NCBI GenBank assembly: GCA_029582165.1
Contig: CM055870.1
Span: forward strand, 4,365,332-4,429,331
DNA length: 64,000 nt
DNA from: Portulaca oleracea
Taxonomy: Eukaryota > Streptophyta > Magnoliopsida > Caryophyllales > Portulacaceae
Direction: 5' to 3'
Shown: positions 13,901-25,189 of the stretch, one piece after another
Numbering within the stretch: position 1 is the first letter of the stretch
How the letters are laid out: each line of letters starts with the position of its first letter
The notes under the pieces: generated by a model
The model's input: only the letters and a program-made list of their open reading frames with translations
Told to the model about the DNA's origin: nothing
Databases searched by the model: none
Program-made: the position numbers and the translations under genes

Positions 13901-14510
13901 AGAACTTGACAGTATAAAGGCTAGCTTGGTTTTATCTTCAATACGGTTTCTTGATATGACTTTGTAGCCTTACTTGCTGATCAGTTAGATTGATTTATAA
14001 CTATGATTTCCTTGAAAATCATTAGAGCCACACATTAGGCAAAATAGGGCTGATATCTTGTCCTGAGCATGGATATTCAATGTATATACGTGTCTCCCTC
14101 CCCTATGACTAGTAAGGCAGTAATATTTGCTGAGATAAGACTGTCTACATTTGAATCATCTTAAACCCTGTGAAAGCAGGATGTACATTGGTGTTTTTTA
14201 AACATCTCCCCTATACCCAATGATATTTGCTGAGATAAGACTGTCTACATTTGATCCTTTTTAACCTTATGAAAGTAGGACGTACATTAGAGGTTTTTAC
14301 TGTTAAAGGCATTATTTTTTCATGGTTGCTTTTGTATTTGATTTGCAGGAAGCCGATAAAATTGCTCTAGCTGAAACGACAGGGCTCGATCAGAGGCAAA
14401 TCAATAATTGGTTTATAAACCAAAGAAAGCGGCATTGGAAGCCATCGGAGGACCTGCAGTTTGCTCTCATGGATAATCTTTCTAGACAATACTTGACAAA
14501 TGATACTTAA
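2877..14510 (+). CDS. KNAT6: Class I KNOX homeobox transcription factor, KNAT2/KNAT6-like
   Basis: Five exons join in frame to 317 residues: 2877-3182, 3648-3767, 3972-4113, 13533-13756 and 14349-14510. Domains in order are KNOX1 (about residues 80-120), KNOX2 (about 135-180), ELK (about 205-228) and a TALE homeodomain (about 236-300) with the three-residue loop insertion and the recognition-helix motif [15 protein letters not shown]. The serine-rich SSDEE stretch before ELK and the EEMY-type N-terminus fit KNAT2/KNAT6 better than STM or KNAT1. Family knowledge: these nuclear proteins pair with BELL homeodomain proteins and keep shoot meristem and boundary cells undifferentiated. Oddities: the usually invariant CQKVGAPPE of KNOX1 reads CYKVVAPAE across the exon 1/2 junction, and intron 3 is 9.4 kb. 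The symbol is by similarity; the gene may be equally related to KNAT2 and KNAT6. Confidence 0.95.
3211..3569 (+). repeat. Tandem duplication in KNOX intron 1
   Basis: Two head-to-tail copies of about 180 bases, 3211-3391 and 3392-3569, fill most of intron 1. They are nearly identical, with a few substitutions and a 2-base indel near the middle. The copies begin 28 bases after the splice donor and do not duplicate it. Confidence 0.9.
5299..5513. mobile_element. Degenerate Stowaway-like MITE
   Basis: Left end CCCTCCATCCCATATTA and right end (reverse complement) CTCCCTAGCTCCATCCCA form imperfect terminal inverted repeats of the CTCCCTCC type. It lies within KNOX intron 3. No coding capacity. 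Confidence 0.6.
8489..8540. repeat. 26-bp tandem duplication at a MITE edge
   Basis: The 26-base unit at 8489-8514 is repeated exactly at 8515-8540. It includes the first seven bases (CTCCCTC) of the neighbouring Stowaway-like element, so it was duplicated after that insertion. Confidence 0.9.
8534..8778. mobile_element. Stowaway-like MITE, 245 bp
   Basis: The element starts CTCCCTCCGTTCC and ends GGAACAGAGGGAG and is flanked on both sides by TA, the Stowaway/Tc1-mariner target duplication. The interior is AT-rich and non-coding. Close relatives lie at 9974-10479 (two nested copies) and 2144-2565, with degenerate ones at about 25190-25427, 38755-39010 and 42550-42775. Confidence 0.85.
9974..10479. 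mobile_element. Stowaway-like MITE interrupted by a second copy
   Basis: The outer element runs from CTCCCTCCGTTCC at 9974 to GGAATGGAGGGAG ending at 10479, flanked by TA. A related 255-bp copy (10051-10305), with its own TA flanks and CTCCCTCC/GAGAG ends, sits inside it. The outer right half is the reverse complement of the family consensus, so the inner copy came later. Confidence 0.8.
10913..10962. repeat. (TC)n microsatellite
   Basis: An almost pure TC/CT run in KNOX intron 3. On the minus strand it gives an artificial Arg-Glu repeat frame, which is not a gene. Confidence 0.95.
11664..12172. mobile_element. Nested pair of GTTCTTTT-type MITEs
   Basis: The outer left end GACCCTGTTATTTGTGCGG pairs with the outer right end, reverse complement GGCCCTATTCTTTTGCGCGG. 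A second element of the same type at about 11907-12122 (GGCCTTGTTGTTTTCTGCGG, with reverse-complement end GGCCCTGTTCTTTTCTGCGC) lies inside. The interiors are rich in GTGGT/GCGGTA. The superfamily is not certain. Confidence 0.75.
14121..14290 (+). repeat. Direct repeat in KNOX intron 4
   Basis: A block beginning ATATTTGCTGAGATAAGACT recurs 100 bases later (about 14123 and 14223), with matching downstream sequence up to GGA(T/C)GTACATT. A diverged relative may exist in the first intron of the polygalacturonase gene near 38190. Confidence 0.7.
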
Positions 14511-14775
14511 TGAGGATGATGGATAAATTTATTCACACCTGATTTGTTTCTGGCTGCTCTTGTATATTCTGCGATTATTGATTTTGCAATATGGAAGAGC
14601 TAGCTCGCTCTCTTGTATTATCATTGCATTGTAAAAAGAAAAAAAAAATTCCATGTACTTGTGCACCCACATAAAATAGAATGGCCAGTTTCTAAGTAGT
14701 AGTATGAGTTTAAAATGGATGCATGTGTAATGGGCTAGCCCATTGGGTCAAATAGGATGCAGCATTTGAAATACA

Positions 14776-16157
14776 GGTTATTGACATCAAGGGATGGTCC
14801 AAGAAGGAAATTGATCATGGAGGATTAGGAGGACAATGAGGTCGTAAATTGTAAAATATGTGAGACTATTGACGGGATGTGACCTTTTTAAATTTATTTT
14901 ATGTTTTTTTTTAATTTTTATGAGCTGTCTTGAAAATTTTATGCCACAAAAATTGTCATGGATCCTTCCATGTTCTTTGGATTGGATAAAATGAGGTTTG
15001 GATGGATTTGATTGGATTGAATTAGATTGGATTGGATAAGTTATGATTTTTTTTGAGAAATTGTGTTTTTAGAGATGATGTTTTTTGGAGGAATTGTGTA
15101 AGGTTTGGATTGGATTGGATTGGATTGGATTGAAACGAGTTGTCAATCTAAAGAACAAGGCCATGTATCCGTGGTTTGTCATTAAGTAAAACCGTGGATT
15201 ATTAAAGTTGTAACCTTGGTTTGACACTAAGCGTACGCATGAATTACTCAACCACGGTAGAATTTTAACAATGATGCTATTCCGCCTATATTCATTCTCG
15301 GATAGATTGATGGAAATGGTGCTCATTCTTTGGAAACATTGAATCGATGTATCCAGGACCCAAGTTTAGTCGGATTGCTACCTCTCGCTGTCTACCTCTC
15401 CGCTCGCCATAACTGAAAAAATTCTTTGGAAATGCTAAACTAGGTTTCAACATGCCTAAATTTCGCGGCCTCCAAAAACAAAAGAGACAAATTAGGGCAA
15501 AATGAAAAGCCCAGAAGAAGGAAAATGATAGAATTGGAAGAAAATAGTGTTGATGGGGGCTCTCAAATTTCAACGGTTAGTGGAGCGCGTGAAATTCAAG
15601 GGGACTAAAATGGCCGGAAAGTGGAGGGTGGAGCATAGAATGGTCAGTGGAGCCCGTGAAATTTAGGTTTGCCGAAACCGTGTTTAGTATCTCCAGAGAA
15701 TTTTTTCAGTTATGGCAAGCGGAGAGGTAGACAGTGAGAGAGTAGCAAGTCGATTGAACTTGGTTCCATTGGATACATCAGTTTAATGTCCTCAGATAAT
15801 GACTACCATTGCCATCAATATGTCGATAAATGAATATGGAGGGAAACATCAATACACCATTGTTGAAATTCAGCTATGGTTGAATAATTCATGGACAAAG
15901 TCAGTGTCAAATCATGATTACAACTTTAATAATTCATGGTTTTACTTAGTGGCAAACTATGGTTACAATTTGAATAATCTATGACAATTTTTTTACGTAA
16001 AATTTCCATGACAGCTCGGATAAAAATTCTAAAAATAAATTAAAAAAGATAATGCCGAGTCAATCTTTTTAGTCCCCGCATATTTTACAATTTGAGACCT
16101 CATTATCCTCATTCATGGTCAATTCGCGTCTTGGGCCGTCCCTTAATGTCAATAACC
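14776..16157. mobile_element. 1.4-kb foldback (long inverted repeat) element
   Basis: The ends GGTTATTGACATCAAGGG (14776) and its inverse CCCTTAATGTCAATAACC (to 16157) are followed inward by complementary arms that continue past 15300 and 15790 to a central region near 15480-15660. The arms match at many separated blocks, for example about 15150-15290 with 15795-15985 and 15330-15470 with 15665-15785. A GGATT repeat at about 15005-15132 lengthens the left arm. There is no transposase frame. The flanks suggest only a poor 8-9 bp target duplication, so a Mutator-like non-autonomous origin is possible but unproved. Confidence 0.8.
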
Positions 16158-16516
16158 CAAATTCTTAACATAAATCTGGCAGCGTAATAACAATATATAT
16201 TGCATGCACCCGAAATATGTGCTCTATAAGTGAACAATTATTGTAATAAAAGTGAACAATTTAATATTTAAATTTAACAATCTAAGATAGACGGGTGAAC
16301 AATCATATTAGAGCACGTGCTCCAAGAATACTTGATAAATTGCATCACAATAATCATTAATGGGCCGTTTGGCCGTCTCAGACTGAAAGAAATACCCCAA
16401 GAGTTCCACATAAGCAAAGACCCATATCAATTTACTATTTTTCTTCTCTCCAAAAATTCCACGTTTCCGTTGAATCAGGAGAATAGATACGACTATTCGT
16501 ATAGGATAAGCCAAAA

Positions 16517-18957
16517 ATGGCGGCATTAACAGTAGCAGTACTACACTGCCGCTCTTCTTCCATCCCCTCGCCGGCGACGCCGCTACTCCGGCGCCGGAGA
16601 CTCCATGTCCGGTGCTCCTCCGACGAACGGCAGGTCCTCTTTAACCGCATTGCTCCCGTCTACGATAACGTACGCATTCTCACCTTTGTTGTCGGTGTTT
16701 GTGATTTCTGTTTGGTGTTTGATTTGTTGCTGGAATTTCGCTTATGAGAGTTGGAATCCAATGTTTGTTTTGTGGAATTTGGTGATGAAACTCGAAATCT
16801 TTGGGGAAACAGTTGAATGATTTGCTGAGTTTGGGACAGCATCGTGTTTGGAAGCGAATGGCGGTTTCCTGGAGCGGGTATGCATTTCTTCATATTTCGA
16901 TCTCTGTGTTGAATCTAATCTAGTTTGATTGATGTATGCGATGATGTAATTTGGTTGAGTTAGAGGAAAATTTGACGATCGAAATGATTTGATTTGGAAT
17001 TCCGAATTTGATTGAGTTTTATTGTATGAATTTGGTGGAACAGAGCGAAGAAAGGGGATAGAGTGCTTGATATTTGCTGCGGGAGCGGGGATTTGGCGTT
17101 CCTCTTGTCCGAAAAAGTCGGGATCGATGGACAGGTGCATTGTTGTTGTTGGAGATTCATGTGATCTTTTCTAAGTTTATTGAGAATATGTGATTTTCAG
17201 ATATAATACAGACTTAAGAAATCTGAATGTAGAGGTCTCTATGTTAGAAGTGGTGTAACTTTTTGACTGAGATGATTATGACAGGTGCATTGTTATTTTT
17301 GGAGATTCATGTGATATTTTCTATGTTTGTCGAGAATAAGTGATTTTCAGTCGTAGAACAAACTTAAGAAGGCTGAATTTAGAGGTCACTATGTTATAAC
17401 TTAGAAGTGGTGTTACTTTTTGATTGAGATGATTACGATGATAACAAGGAAGCTCTCCCTTTGTAGGTCATTGGGTTTGATTTTTCGAGGGAACAATTAC
17501 TGGTTGCTTCATATAGGCAGGAACAAAGATCAAACCCTTGTTACAAGAACATAGAGTGAGCACTGGTAATTCTTGGGACTGGTGGTGTATTATTATCATA
17601 TTATGCAATTCCTTAGTTTGTTGTGACGATTACGTAGAACTATAGAAGTAAGAGAAGGGAAGGATAGGAAAAGGAGTGTTTAATATGTGTAAAACAAAAT
17701 GTGTTAGGTGGGTCGAAGGAGATGCCCTTAGTCTACCTTTCCCGGATGGTCATTTCAATGCCATAACCATGGGCTATGGATTGCGGAACGTAATAGATAG
17801 AAAGAGAGCTATGGAGGAGATGTTTCGAGTTCTCAGGCCAGGTTCTCTTCCATTTCAACTTTCTATGGATCAGTTATGTGTAACTGTAGACTAAATGTAT
17901 CTTTTGGCTTATTATGTTTAAATGCCTGATTTCTTTTTATCAGGATGCAAGGCATCGATTCTTGATTTCAATAAAAGCATACAACCAATTAACGCTGCGT
18001 TTCAGGTATCAGTTCTAGTGGTTTAACTTTAACGTACGCATCGGTTATGTTGTAGACACAATCCATATTCCATAGTGCTTTTTCGGTGAAGTTTTTCATT
18101 TGATTTTGTCTATTATATTGTATTCTGAATGATTCTTGTGATTTGAATGCTGTGAATGTGATCTTGGAGTTTGCGGTTTGAAATGAAATGTCATGATAAC
18201 TGCCTGATGTATTTTCAGAGAACACAGGATTTGACTTGTGTGATATGCATTCTTTTTGTCATATCTGCGAGTTACAAGATGATTTACCAATGCTGTTGAT
18301 GGGCTTAGGTTAAAATGCTAAACGTATAATTTGGGTTTCTTTTTCTAGGAATGGATGATAGACAATGTGGTCGTTCCAGCTGCTGCTCGATATGGTCTGA
18401 CTGAGGAGTATAGATATCTCAAGAGCTCAATCCAGGAGTACCTTACTGGTGAGTAGTTAAAACAGCTTTGACATTGGAGCATAATTTCGGTGTGTGCTTC
18501 TATTTTCCTCAATTTTGGATATGATTTTATTTGAGTAGTTTGTTGGCAGCCTTGCTAAAGTATGTGTCTGAGGCCTTTGCTGTGTTGTTATTGAAGTCTA
18601 ATATGTTACGTAAGAAGGGACAAATGAGGGCACATTTGGTGTTCATTCGTAAACGCACTTGCTTGCTTGGGATATGCTAAAGTTGCATGGCACGTGGACA
18701 CTTTAGCATTTAAAATCAGACTAAGCACAAAACTCCTTGAATCTGGTCAAATCTGACTGTCTGGAGGGACAAAAAAGGGGGAAAATTGAAGGGGTTGCCT
18801 GAAGCATTCCGCTAAATTTCTCCTTCAGATTTTCACAAACGTTACTTCTTATGCAGGTAAGGAGCTGGAGCAGCTAGCTCTTTTGGCTGAGTTTTCTGAT
18901 GCCAAGTTTTATGAGATTGCCGGTGGACTGATGGGAACTTTGGTGGCTCAACGCTAG
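16517..18957 (+). CDS. MENG: 2-phytyl-1,4-naphthoquinone methyltransferase, chloroplastic
   Basis: Eight exons join in frame to 264 residues: 16517-16669, 16813-16877, 17044-17134, 17467-17555, 17708-17841, 17944-18005, 18349-18448 and 18857-18957. UbiE/MenG family: SAM-binding motif I is VLDICCGSGDLAFLL, followed by VIGFDFS, WVEGDALSLPFPDG, ITMGYGLRNV and FRVLRPG. The C-terminus (GKELEQLALLAEF, then EIAGGLMGTLVAQR) matches the plant enzyme. Family knowledge: it transfers the last methyl group in phylloquinone (vitamin K1) synthesis in plastids, needed for photosystem I. The Ser/Arg-rich first 35 residues look like a transit peptide. The 3' end was later copied downstream (20339-20437). Intron 3 carries a tandem duplication that repeats the splice donor. 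Confidence 0.95.
17131..17437 (+). repeat. Tandem duplication containing the MENG exon 3 donor site
   Basis: The roughly 150-base block 17131-17281 is repeated at about 17282-17437 with some divergence. Both copies begin CAGGTGCATTGTT, so the exon 3 splice donor context (CAG|GTGCAT) exists a second time within the intron. Confidence 0.85.
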
Positions 18958-19649
18958 CTGGCCCTATGCTTGGTACTTTCCTTATGGATATAAGCAAGGA
19001 CAAATCTAATTTGATATGGATAGTTTAGGACAGGATATATGTTTTCCTAGATTTCGTCTCTTTGTAATCTGTATACCTTATATTTCCTGTTATTCCAATG
19101 CAAATGACTTCTGATATATTTCCATCTCTGCCCGTTCTTGTCTTCTTTTCGACATTGCTTTGGTTTGCTCTTATATCGGCAAGACTGGGATAATCCCAAT
19201 TCCCAAGTTCCCAACTGCTAATAATGTTATAACAGATTCCTTTTCTTTCTTGCTTGCTATGTGCCTCATTTTCAATTAAACGAGCCTAAAGAATTTGCTG
19301 GTTTGGTTTTTGCATAAGAAGGGCAAACAAAGGTGGTAGAGTTATACAATCAACAAAATAAAATGGTAATGTTTAGTGTATTATTAAATGCCGCACTTCA
19401 CACATGTATTTATGTATTACAAAAATCCGCTAATACTCGCTGGCCGCCACTATCCTGAAGAATTCCCTTATCTCAGAAAGGAGGCAAGGCACTGGCTACT
19501 ACTTATGGAAGTGCATCTTCTATCCTCTTCTTTTATGCCATTATCCAGCTAACTATGCATACAGCTATGGAATGATCTCCGGCTGGCTGCTGCGTTGAAT
19601 TTCTGACTTATATTCGCTGAAATTTGTATGCTTAGTCGCACAAGGTTCA

Positions 19650-20040
19650 CCTTATCCATCTTAGAGTGAACTGACGGTTTTGGTAGCAATAGATGATAAT
19701 CTGTTTCTAAGGGTGAGTTGGATTGCCTCAAGTGTCATTCAGCTCCATGGTTCAGATCTATGTGGCCCCAAGTTGAGGGGAAGCACTGGGGAAGAACAGT
19801 CCGTGCCTGAGCCTAGCACAGTCAAGGGAAGAGAGGTCTCTGTAGCATTCGGAAGGTCGTAATTGGTCTATGGAGATGAGCCAGAGACTGATTCCCCAAA
19901 CAGTTGGTAGCTGAGGTTCTCATTGCTGCCATGAAATTTGAGAGGAAAGGTGCTGCATCTTTCTTCACCTGAGTCCCACAGACTATTTTGATGGTCTTGA
20001 TTCTTGGGTCTGCCATTGACATTTTAAGGCAGAACAATGA
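19650..20040 (-). pseudogene. CRK2 remnant: DUF26 start fused to kinase tail
   Basis: On the minus strand, 20040 to about 19752 matches the signal peptide and first half of the first DUF26 domain of the intact CRK2-like gene (MADPR, then KIVCGT). It jumps at about 19750 directly to the last-exon sequence encoding the tail (MELND region). The second DUF26, membrane segment and whole kinase are missing. Frameshifts occur in both parts. Its downstream flank matches that of the intact gene (19360-19650 versus 20820-21100), so this is a tandem duplicate with a large internal deletion. Confidence 0.8.
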
Positions 20041-20149
20041 GGTTAATAGAGGGAAGATAATTTTGAGGTATGGTGCAGATCCTTTTTCTTTGAAGTCTTC
20101 AAGTCATTGTATGAAGTGTTGATGGCTTATTTCCTATTTGCACAATTGG

Positions 20150-20262
20150 GTCATTTTGAGCACCCTCGACATCAGTGGCTACATACTGCTCTGAATGTAG
20201 CTTTCTGGGACTATTCCTAAAACCTCTTCCTTGGAGACACCACTGTCATGTTCATGGTGATC
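20150..20262 (-). pseudogene. Second fragment of the CRK2 last exon
   Basis: On the minus strand this matches the part of CRK2 exon 7 that encodes the stretch around [14 protein letters not shown] and the Arg-Pro-Ser-Met motif (21300-21390 in the intact gene), with stop codons and mismatches. It lies between the fused remnant and the MENG exon 8 fragment. Confidence 0.6.
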
Positions 20263-20338
20263 GATTAATAACTGGTTCGGTGATTTGCTTGCAGCTAATT
20301 TTTTGCTCCATATCCTAAAAATGTCGCTTCTGATGCAG

Positions 20339-20437
20339 GCAAGGAGCTGGAATAGCTAGCTCTGTTAGCTGCGTTTTCTGGTGCTAAATTTTATGAGATT
20401 GCTGGTGGAATGATGTGAAATTTAGTGGCTAAATGCT
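20339..20437 (+). pseudogene. Copy of MENG exon 8
   Basis: It begins after a conserved TGATGCAG acceptor and matches MENG exon 8 along its length, but has TAG in place of a Gln codon and TGA near the end. Similarity continues into the 3' flank to about 20600. It shows that the tandem duplication unit began within MENG intron 7 and ran through the CRK2-like gene. Confidence 0.85.
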
Positions 20438-21101
20438 ATGTGGCCTTATGCTTGGTACTTTCCTCCATGAATAGGAGCAAGGACATACTTGATTAGCATG
20501 CACCGTTTAGGATGCATATATCTATATTCCAAGCTTGCATGTCTCTGTAATCTATATCACCTTATACCCCTATATTAGCAGCACAATTTCTGATATTTGG
20601 CCGTCTCTATTCATTCTTCTCTTCAGCATTGGTATTTTCCCTGTCCCCCCTGCCTTTATACCTGCAAGACTGTAATAATACTAACTATATCTAGCGCTGT
20701 TATATCTTTTCTTCCTTGCCAGCTATCTGTTTCATTTTTTTATAATAGAACTTGAAGAAATTGCCTGTTTGGTTTACATGAAAGGGAAAAAAGAAAAAGG
20801 GAGACATACACAATCAATGAAGTAAATAGTGAGTTTTAGTCTTCTTAAATGCTGCATGTACACTGGTGCATTAGATATATCATATATGAATTGTAAAACT
20901 GACCTAACTACTCGCCTATAATATTATCATCTTATACTACCCTAAAGAGTTCTCCTGACTCTAGTTTCTTCTATCAGAAAGTAGATGAAGAGTAGAGTTA
21001 ACTACCCATGCTAACTACGGAAGTGATCACCGGCTGGCTGTTGAATTGGATTTCTGACTTCCATTCACTGAAAAATGTATTCTTATGCTCACAAGGTGAC
21101 C

Positions 21102-24041
21102 TCACCTACCATTGAATGAACTGAAGGTTACAGTAGCTACAGATGATGCGTCTGCTTTCAAAGGGTGACTTGAATTTTCACAAATGTCATTCAGCTCCAT
21201 GGTTATTTCATCTATGAAAGGTGGACTAGTAGGGAAAGGAAGGTTTCCTTCCTTGTTCTTCAGCATTCGCAGCACCCTGGACATTGATGGTCGCAGTGAC
21301 GGTGCCTCCTGGGTGCATAGAAGCCCTATTTGCATGATTCTTAAACCCTCTTCCTTAATGAAGTCATCACCATGATCTGGTAACAAAAAATTGGGATCCA
21401 GAAGTTCTTCCATGGTTCTCTGTTGGAAATGCCTCCATGCCTGTGGGCAGATTTAGGTCACTGAGGAGATAGTTCTTTTTAGTTACTAGCACAAAGAGGT
21501 GAAAATGAGAAATAGGGACTCACGCTTGTCACTAAGTTGTCAGAGTATTCTTGAGTTATACACCTGTTATTTTGTCTACCTGTGACTATCTCTAACAGCA
21601 GCACCCCAAAGCTGTAGACATCTGCCTTCTCTGTCAACTGTCCATGTGCTAGATACTCCGGAGCCATGTATCCTCTAACGAATTATGGTCTAGTCAGTAC
21701 TCAGTGTCAATTAGGTGTTTTTTTTTTTGTGAGGAGGGTTGGGGGGGGGGGGGTCAAGAAATTGATAATTAAGTTGAAATGTGGAGTTTGGTGGCAATGC
21801 CATGAAAGTTAAGTTGTAGCTCCTCATATAAAGGTTTTGATACTTACAGGGTGCCAGCAATGGCTGTACTGATATGGCTTTTGTCGTCTTGAAAAGTCCT
21901 AGCCAATCCAAAATCAGCAATTTTTGCTCGGAATCTTGAATCTAACAGAATATTGCTTGCTTTAATGTCTCTGTGTATGATCCTTGCATTGGCATTTTCA
22001 TGAAGATAAAACAAACCTTCAGCAGTGCCAATAATTATATGATATCTTTTCTCCCAGTTTAGTGTTCTACCTCGCATTGCATCTGGGCATGTTCATTGGA
22101 AATCTTTCGTGTCAGTAGGTACGTAGAGTTGAAAAGTAAGCAAGTTTCATTCAGGATACAGAAGTAGGTGACCGAATCACAATAATTACCAAAGATGAAA
22201 TGATCGAGACTCTTGTTTGGCATGAACTCATAGACAAGAAGGCTTTCAGGCCCTGAACAACTGCACCCCAATAGTCTGAGTAGATTTTTGTGTTGCACAT
22301 TGCTGATAATGTTTACTTCGTTGTAGAAATCTGCTGCTCTGTGCCTGTTATTAAAGAATAATCTCTTGACGGCAATCTCCCTTCCATCTGCCAGGACTCC
22401 CTGGAGAGAATGAGCAGATATACAATTCAGGTATTTTAGAGAAGATGACTGGGCGTTGTGTCTGATGCGAAATGAGACAGCTTTATTAGAAAATGTTTCA
22501 TGAACGATGTTCACTTGTGGACTCAATGTGCTCTTAGGATGGTGAAACCACAGATGAGGAAAGTTTTATCAGGGCCTGCTCTCTTCACCTTAGTTTTGGA
22601 AGAATAAGTTCACTTCAAAATAAGTTGTGCAATCATAATAAGTTCAGAATAAGTTCAGAAAATATGTTCAAACAATTAACTTCAGGCAAAATAAGTTGAG
22701 AAGAACAAGCTCGCTATGTTAGTGGGACTTCTACCTTGTATACTGTGCCAAATCCTCCTTGTCCAAGTTTATTTGCTTCAGCAAAAGATCCTGTGGCTTT
22801 TTCTAGGGTTGAATATTTGAAGTTTAAGCTGCTATCTTGAGGGATCTGTACTAATTTCTCTGTGCCGTTTGATGCTGTAGGAAAGGCAGAAACTCGTGAG
22901 AATGGTGAGGATTCCAGAGTTCTCATGTATGTTGAATGCAGCAAAAATGATGTTATTGTTGTCATATACCTCTTCTTTTCTTCTGTATTGTTCTTTGCTT
23001 CCAGGAATACATTCCTATGGTTACCCCTGCTGCCATAAGAATGATGGAGCTGACAACGCTGATTATTATGACAACTATAGTACCTGAAGACCACAAAACA
23101 TCAGAAAACCACCAGTAAGTATTTTTGATTGCACATCCTTTGATAGTATTAAGTTTCATTCCCTCTCCTCTCAAATCAACATAAAACAGTGCATTAAATG
23201 ATGTTCTGTCATTCATTTCCTAAAAGGGACTATAGATATGAGATGGAGGGAGAGCTACATTCTCTGTATTACCTTTTGAAATTCCATTTTTCGTTTCTCT
23301 GTTCAAGAAGTCGGAATCTGAATACCTCAAAAAGCATCCCGTGTTCAAAACGCGACCCTCTGACTTCGGTAAGCAATTCAGTATCCTCGACGATGCGTTA
23401 CTCAAGCATGCTTGGCAAGAGCTGGCATTCAAACTCTGCCAGCAATTAGCTAGAGCATAAGCTGATGCATTTCCCTCTCCTGAAACTAAGACTCTTTCCC
23501 CAGCATACCCTTTACTGTTTCGAGCATTTGTCACTGCTTGCTTCACGGCTTTGCTAGCTGCATCCCAAAATGCTTGATCCTCGCGGGTTTTACTCCCACA
23601 AACAACTGTGTCGTTTGGCCCCAAATATTCCTCATAGAAATTGTAGCCCTCAATTCTTGCAAAACAGCCATCCAGATACACGCGAGCCCCTGTTGCGTGG
23701 AAGCACTGAGGAAGAACAGCATGTGCTTGAGCGTAGCACAGCTCACAGTCAAGAGAAGAGAGGTCTCCAAAGCATTGGGCAAGGCCATAGTTGGTGTAAG
23801 GAGATGTGCCAAAGACTGCTTCCCCAAACCCAGATCTTTGTAGTTGATTACTGAGGTTTGCCAGTGTTATCTCAAAATTTGTGAGCTCAGAAGATGAATT
23901 CTTCTCCACCCGAGTCCCGCAAATTATTTTGACGTTCTGGGCTCTTGGGTCTGCCATCAACACTTTCAGGTAGAACAAGGAAACCACCAGAGGAAAGATA
24001 ACTTTCAGGCAAGTTACAGGTACTGCTGATTTTATCTTCAT
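21102..24041 (-). CDS. CRK2: Cysteine-rich (DUF26) receptor-like protein kinase, CRK2-like
   Basis: Seven minus-strand exons join in frame to 652 residues: 24041-23273, 23083-22970, 22874-22735, 22400-22190, 22082-21848, 21674-21524 and 21440-21102. The start MKIKS precedes a hydrophobic signal peptide ending near MADPRAQ. Two DUF26 domains follow, with C-X8-C-X2-C motifs [13 protein letters not shown] and [13 protein letters not shown]. Exon 2 encodes the membrane segment. The kinase has [10 protein letters not shown], the AVK lysine, [14 protein letters not shown] and the APE motif, so it looks active. The C-terminus ends SSFNGR, as I recall for Arabidopsis CRK2. Family knowledge: plasma-membrane kinases in stress, immune and reactive-oxygen signalling. 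It is tail-to-tail with MENG and followed by CRK3, as expected from Arabidopsis. Confidence 0.95.
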
Positions 24042-24779
24042 ATTTGAAGTAAATTTTTTACTTTCCTCTCCTATCTGTTGATTTATTGGAAGGAGCAAGT
24101 TAGAACAGGAAGCAAATTACTGAACTAAGGTCGGTAAAAGGCCTTCTGTGATGATGCTTTTCGGTTTGTTTTGTATCTTAAAATGCGTGTAACTAATCTC
24201 AAGTCTAAAGCAACAATCTTCTTCTAAGTCCTCAAGTTCTTTCAGAAATCAGTGATGGTTTATTGGCAAATGTTTGGGTCATTTTACTGTCTGTATTTCT
24301 GTCTTGCATAAATGACAAAATAAAAACCAAGATTGATGCAGGATACTTACTTTGTACTGAACTCATAGTTGAAAATGAATTGAGCAAGAACAGGAGGATC
24401 ACTCTGCTTCCATTTCCACGAGGATCAATAGTCTTTGAGATTTTGTTGTGATTGAGGTCTCCATCCAAGATATAGAGGCGTGAGTTGTGTGAATGTCTAA
24501 TACCTGCCTACTTCCAAGCCCAAGCAACAGAGTCAACAGAGTCAGCGTGTTATGACAATAAATGCTGACAGCACTTCCCTTCTTCCGGTGGAGGTGATTA
24601 AACATAACGTGTTCATTATCAAAGTGTTTTCACTATTCTGGTTTGTTCGGTTAACTTTAGTACTAACATCTTCATTATTAATGTCTTCTTTCTCCTATGC
24701 CAAAAGGGGGGCAGGGGGGCTGGAAGGTTTGTGACTATTGTGTCCTTTCAATTTCGAGGCCTGACCATCTCTTGTTTTT

Positions 24780-25100
24780 CCTTTCCATTTGGTTGCCTTG
24801 GATTCATAATGTAATTAATGAGTTTAGATTGAAAGACATAGCCTAAAATGGAATATTTGCTTAAATAGAAATTGAGAAGGACACCTGTTGTTATTACTTG
24901 TCATATGAAGCCTCCTAGCATTTAAAGGGTGGTACAACTGCACAGTTGTTTAACCTTCTGAGCTGTGTGTTTTTGACATTTAATTATGCTTTCATGTGAT
25001 TTACTTCTACTAAATTTTACTAATATTCCTTTTGACTCTTTGCTTATTTTTGGGTGTTGTTGCTAGTGCCTTGGGATTTGGTTCAAGGATTGTTTTCAAG
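24780..25100. repeat. Duplicated CRK 3' flank, copy A
   Basis: This segment matches 28890-29230 along most of its length (shared blocks include CCTAAAATGGAATATT and GACTCTTTGCTTATTTTTGG). With the exon 7 remnant at 29905-30190, it shows that the CRK3 region was duplicated in tandem. Confidence 0.8.
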
Positions 25101-25189
25101 AATCCCCCTGTCTAGCTAAGTTAAGGATATGATTTCTTAATTGTACTCCGCTTGGTTGTTGCACCAATAATTTAAATTTCTTGACAATT

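Noticed and set aside
15005..15132. GGATT satellite array
   Set aside because: Short and imperfect; it is an expansion inside the left arm of the foldback element, not a satellite.
15292..15573. 93-codon minus-strand open frame in the foldback element
   Set aside because: Lies across one hairpin arm and the centre; no transposase motif or known domain.
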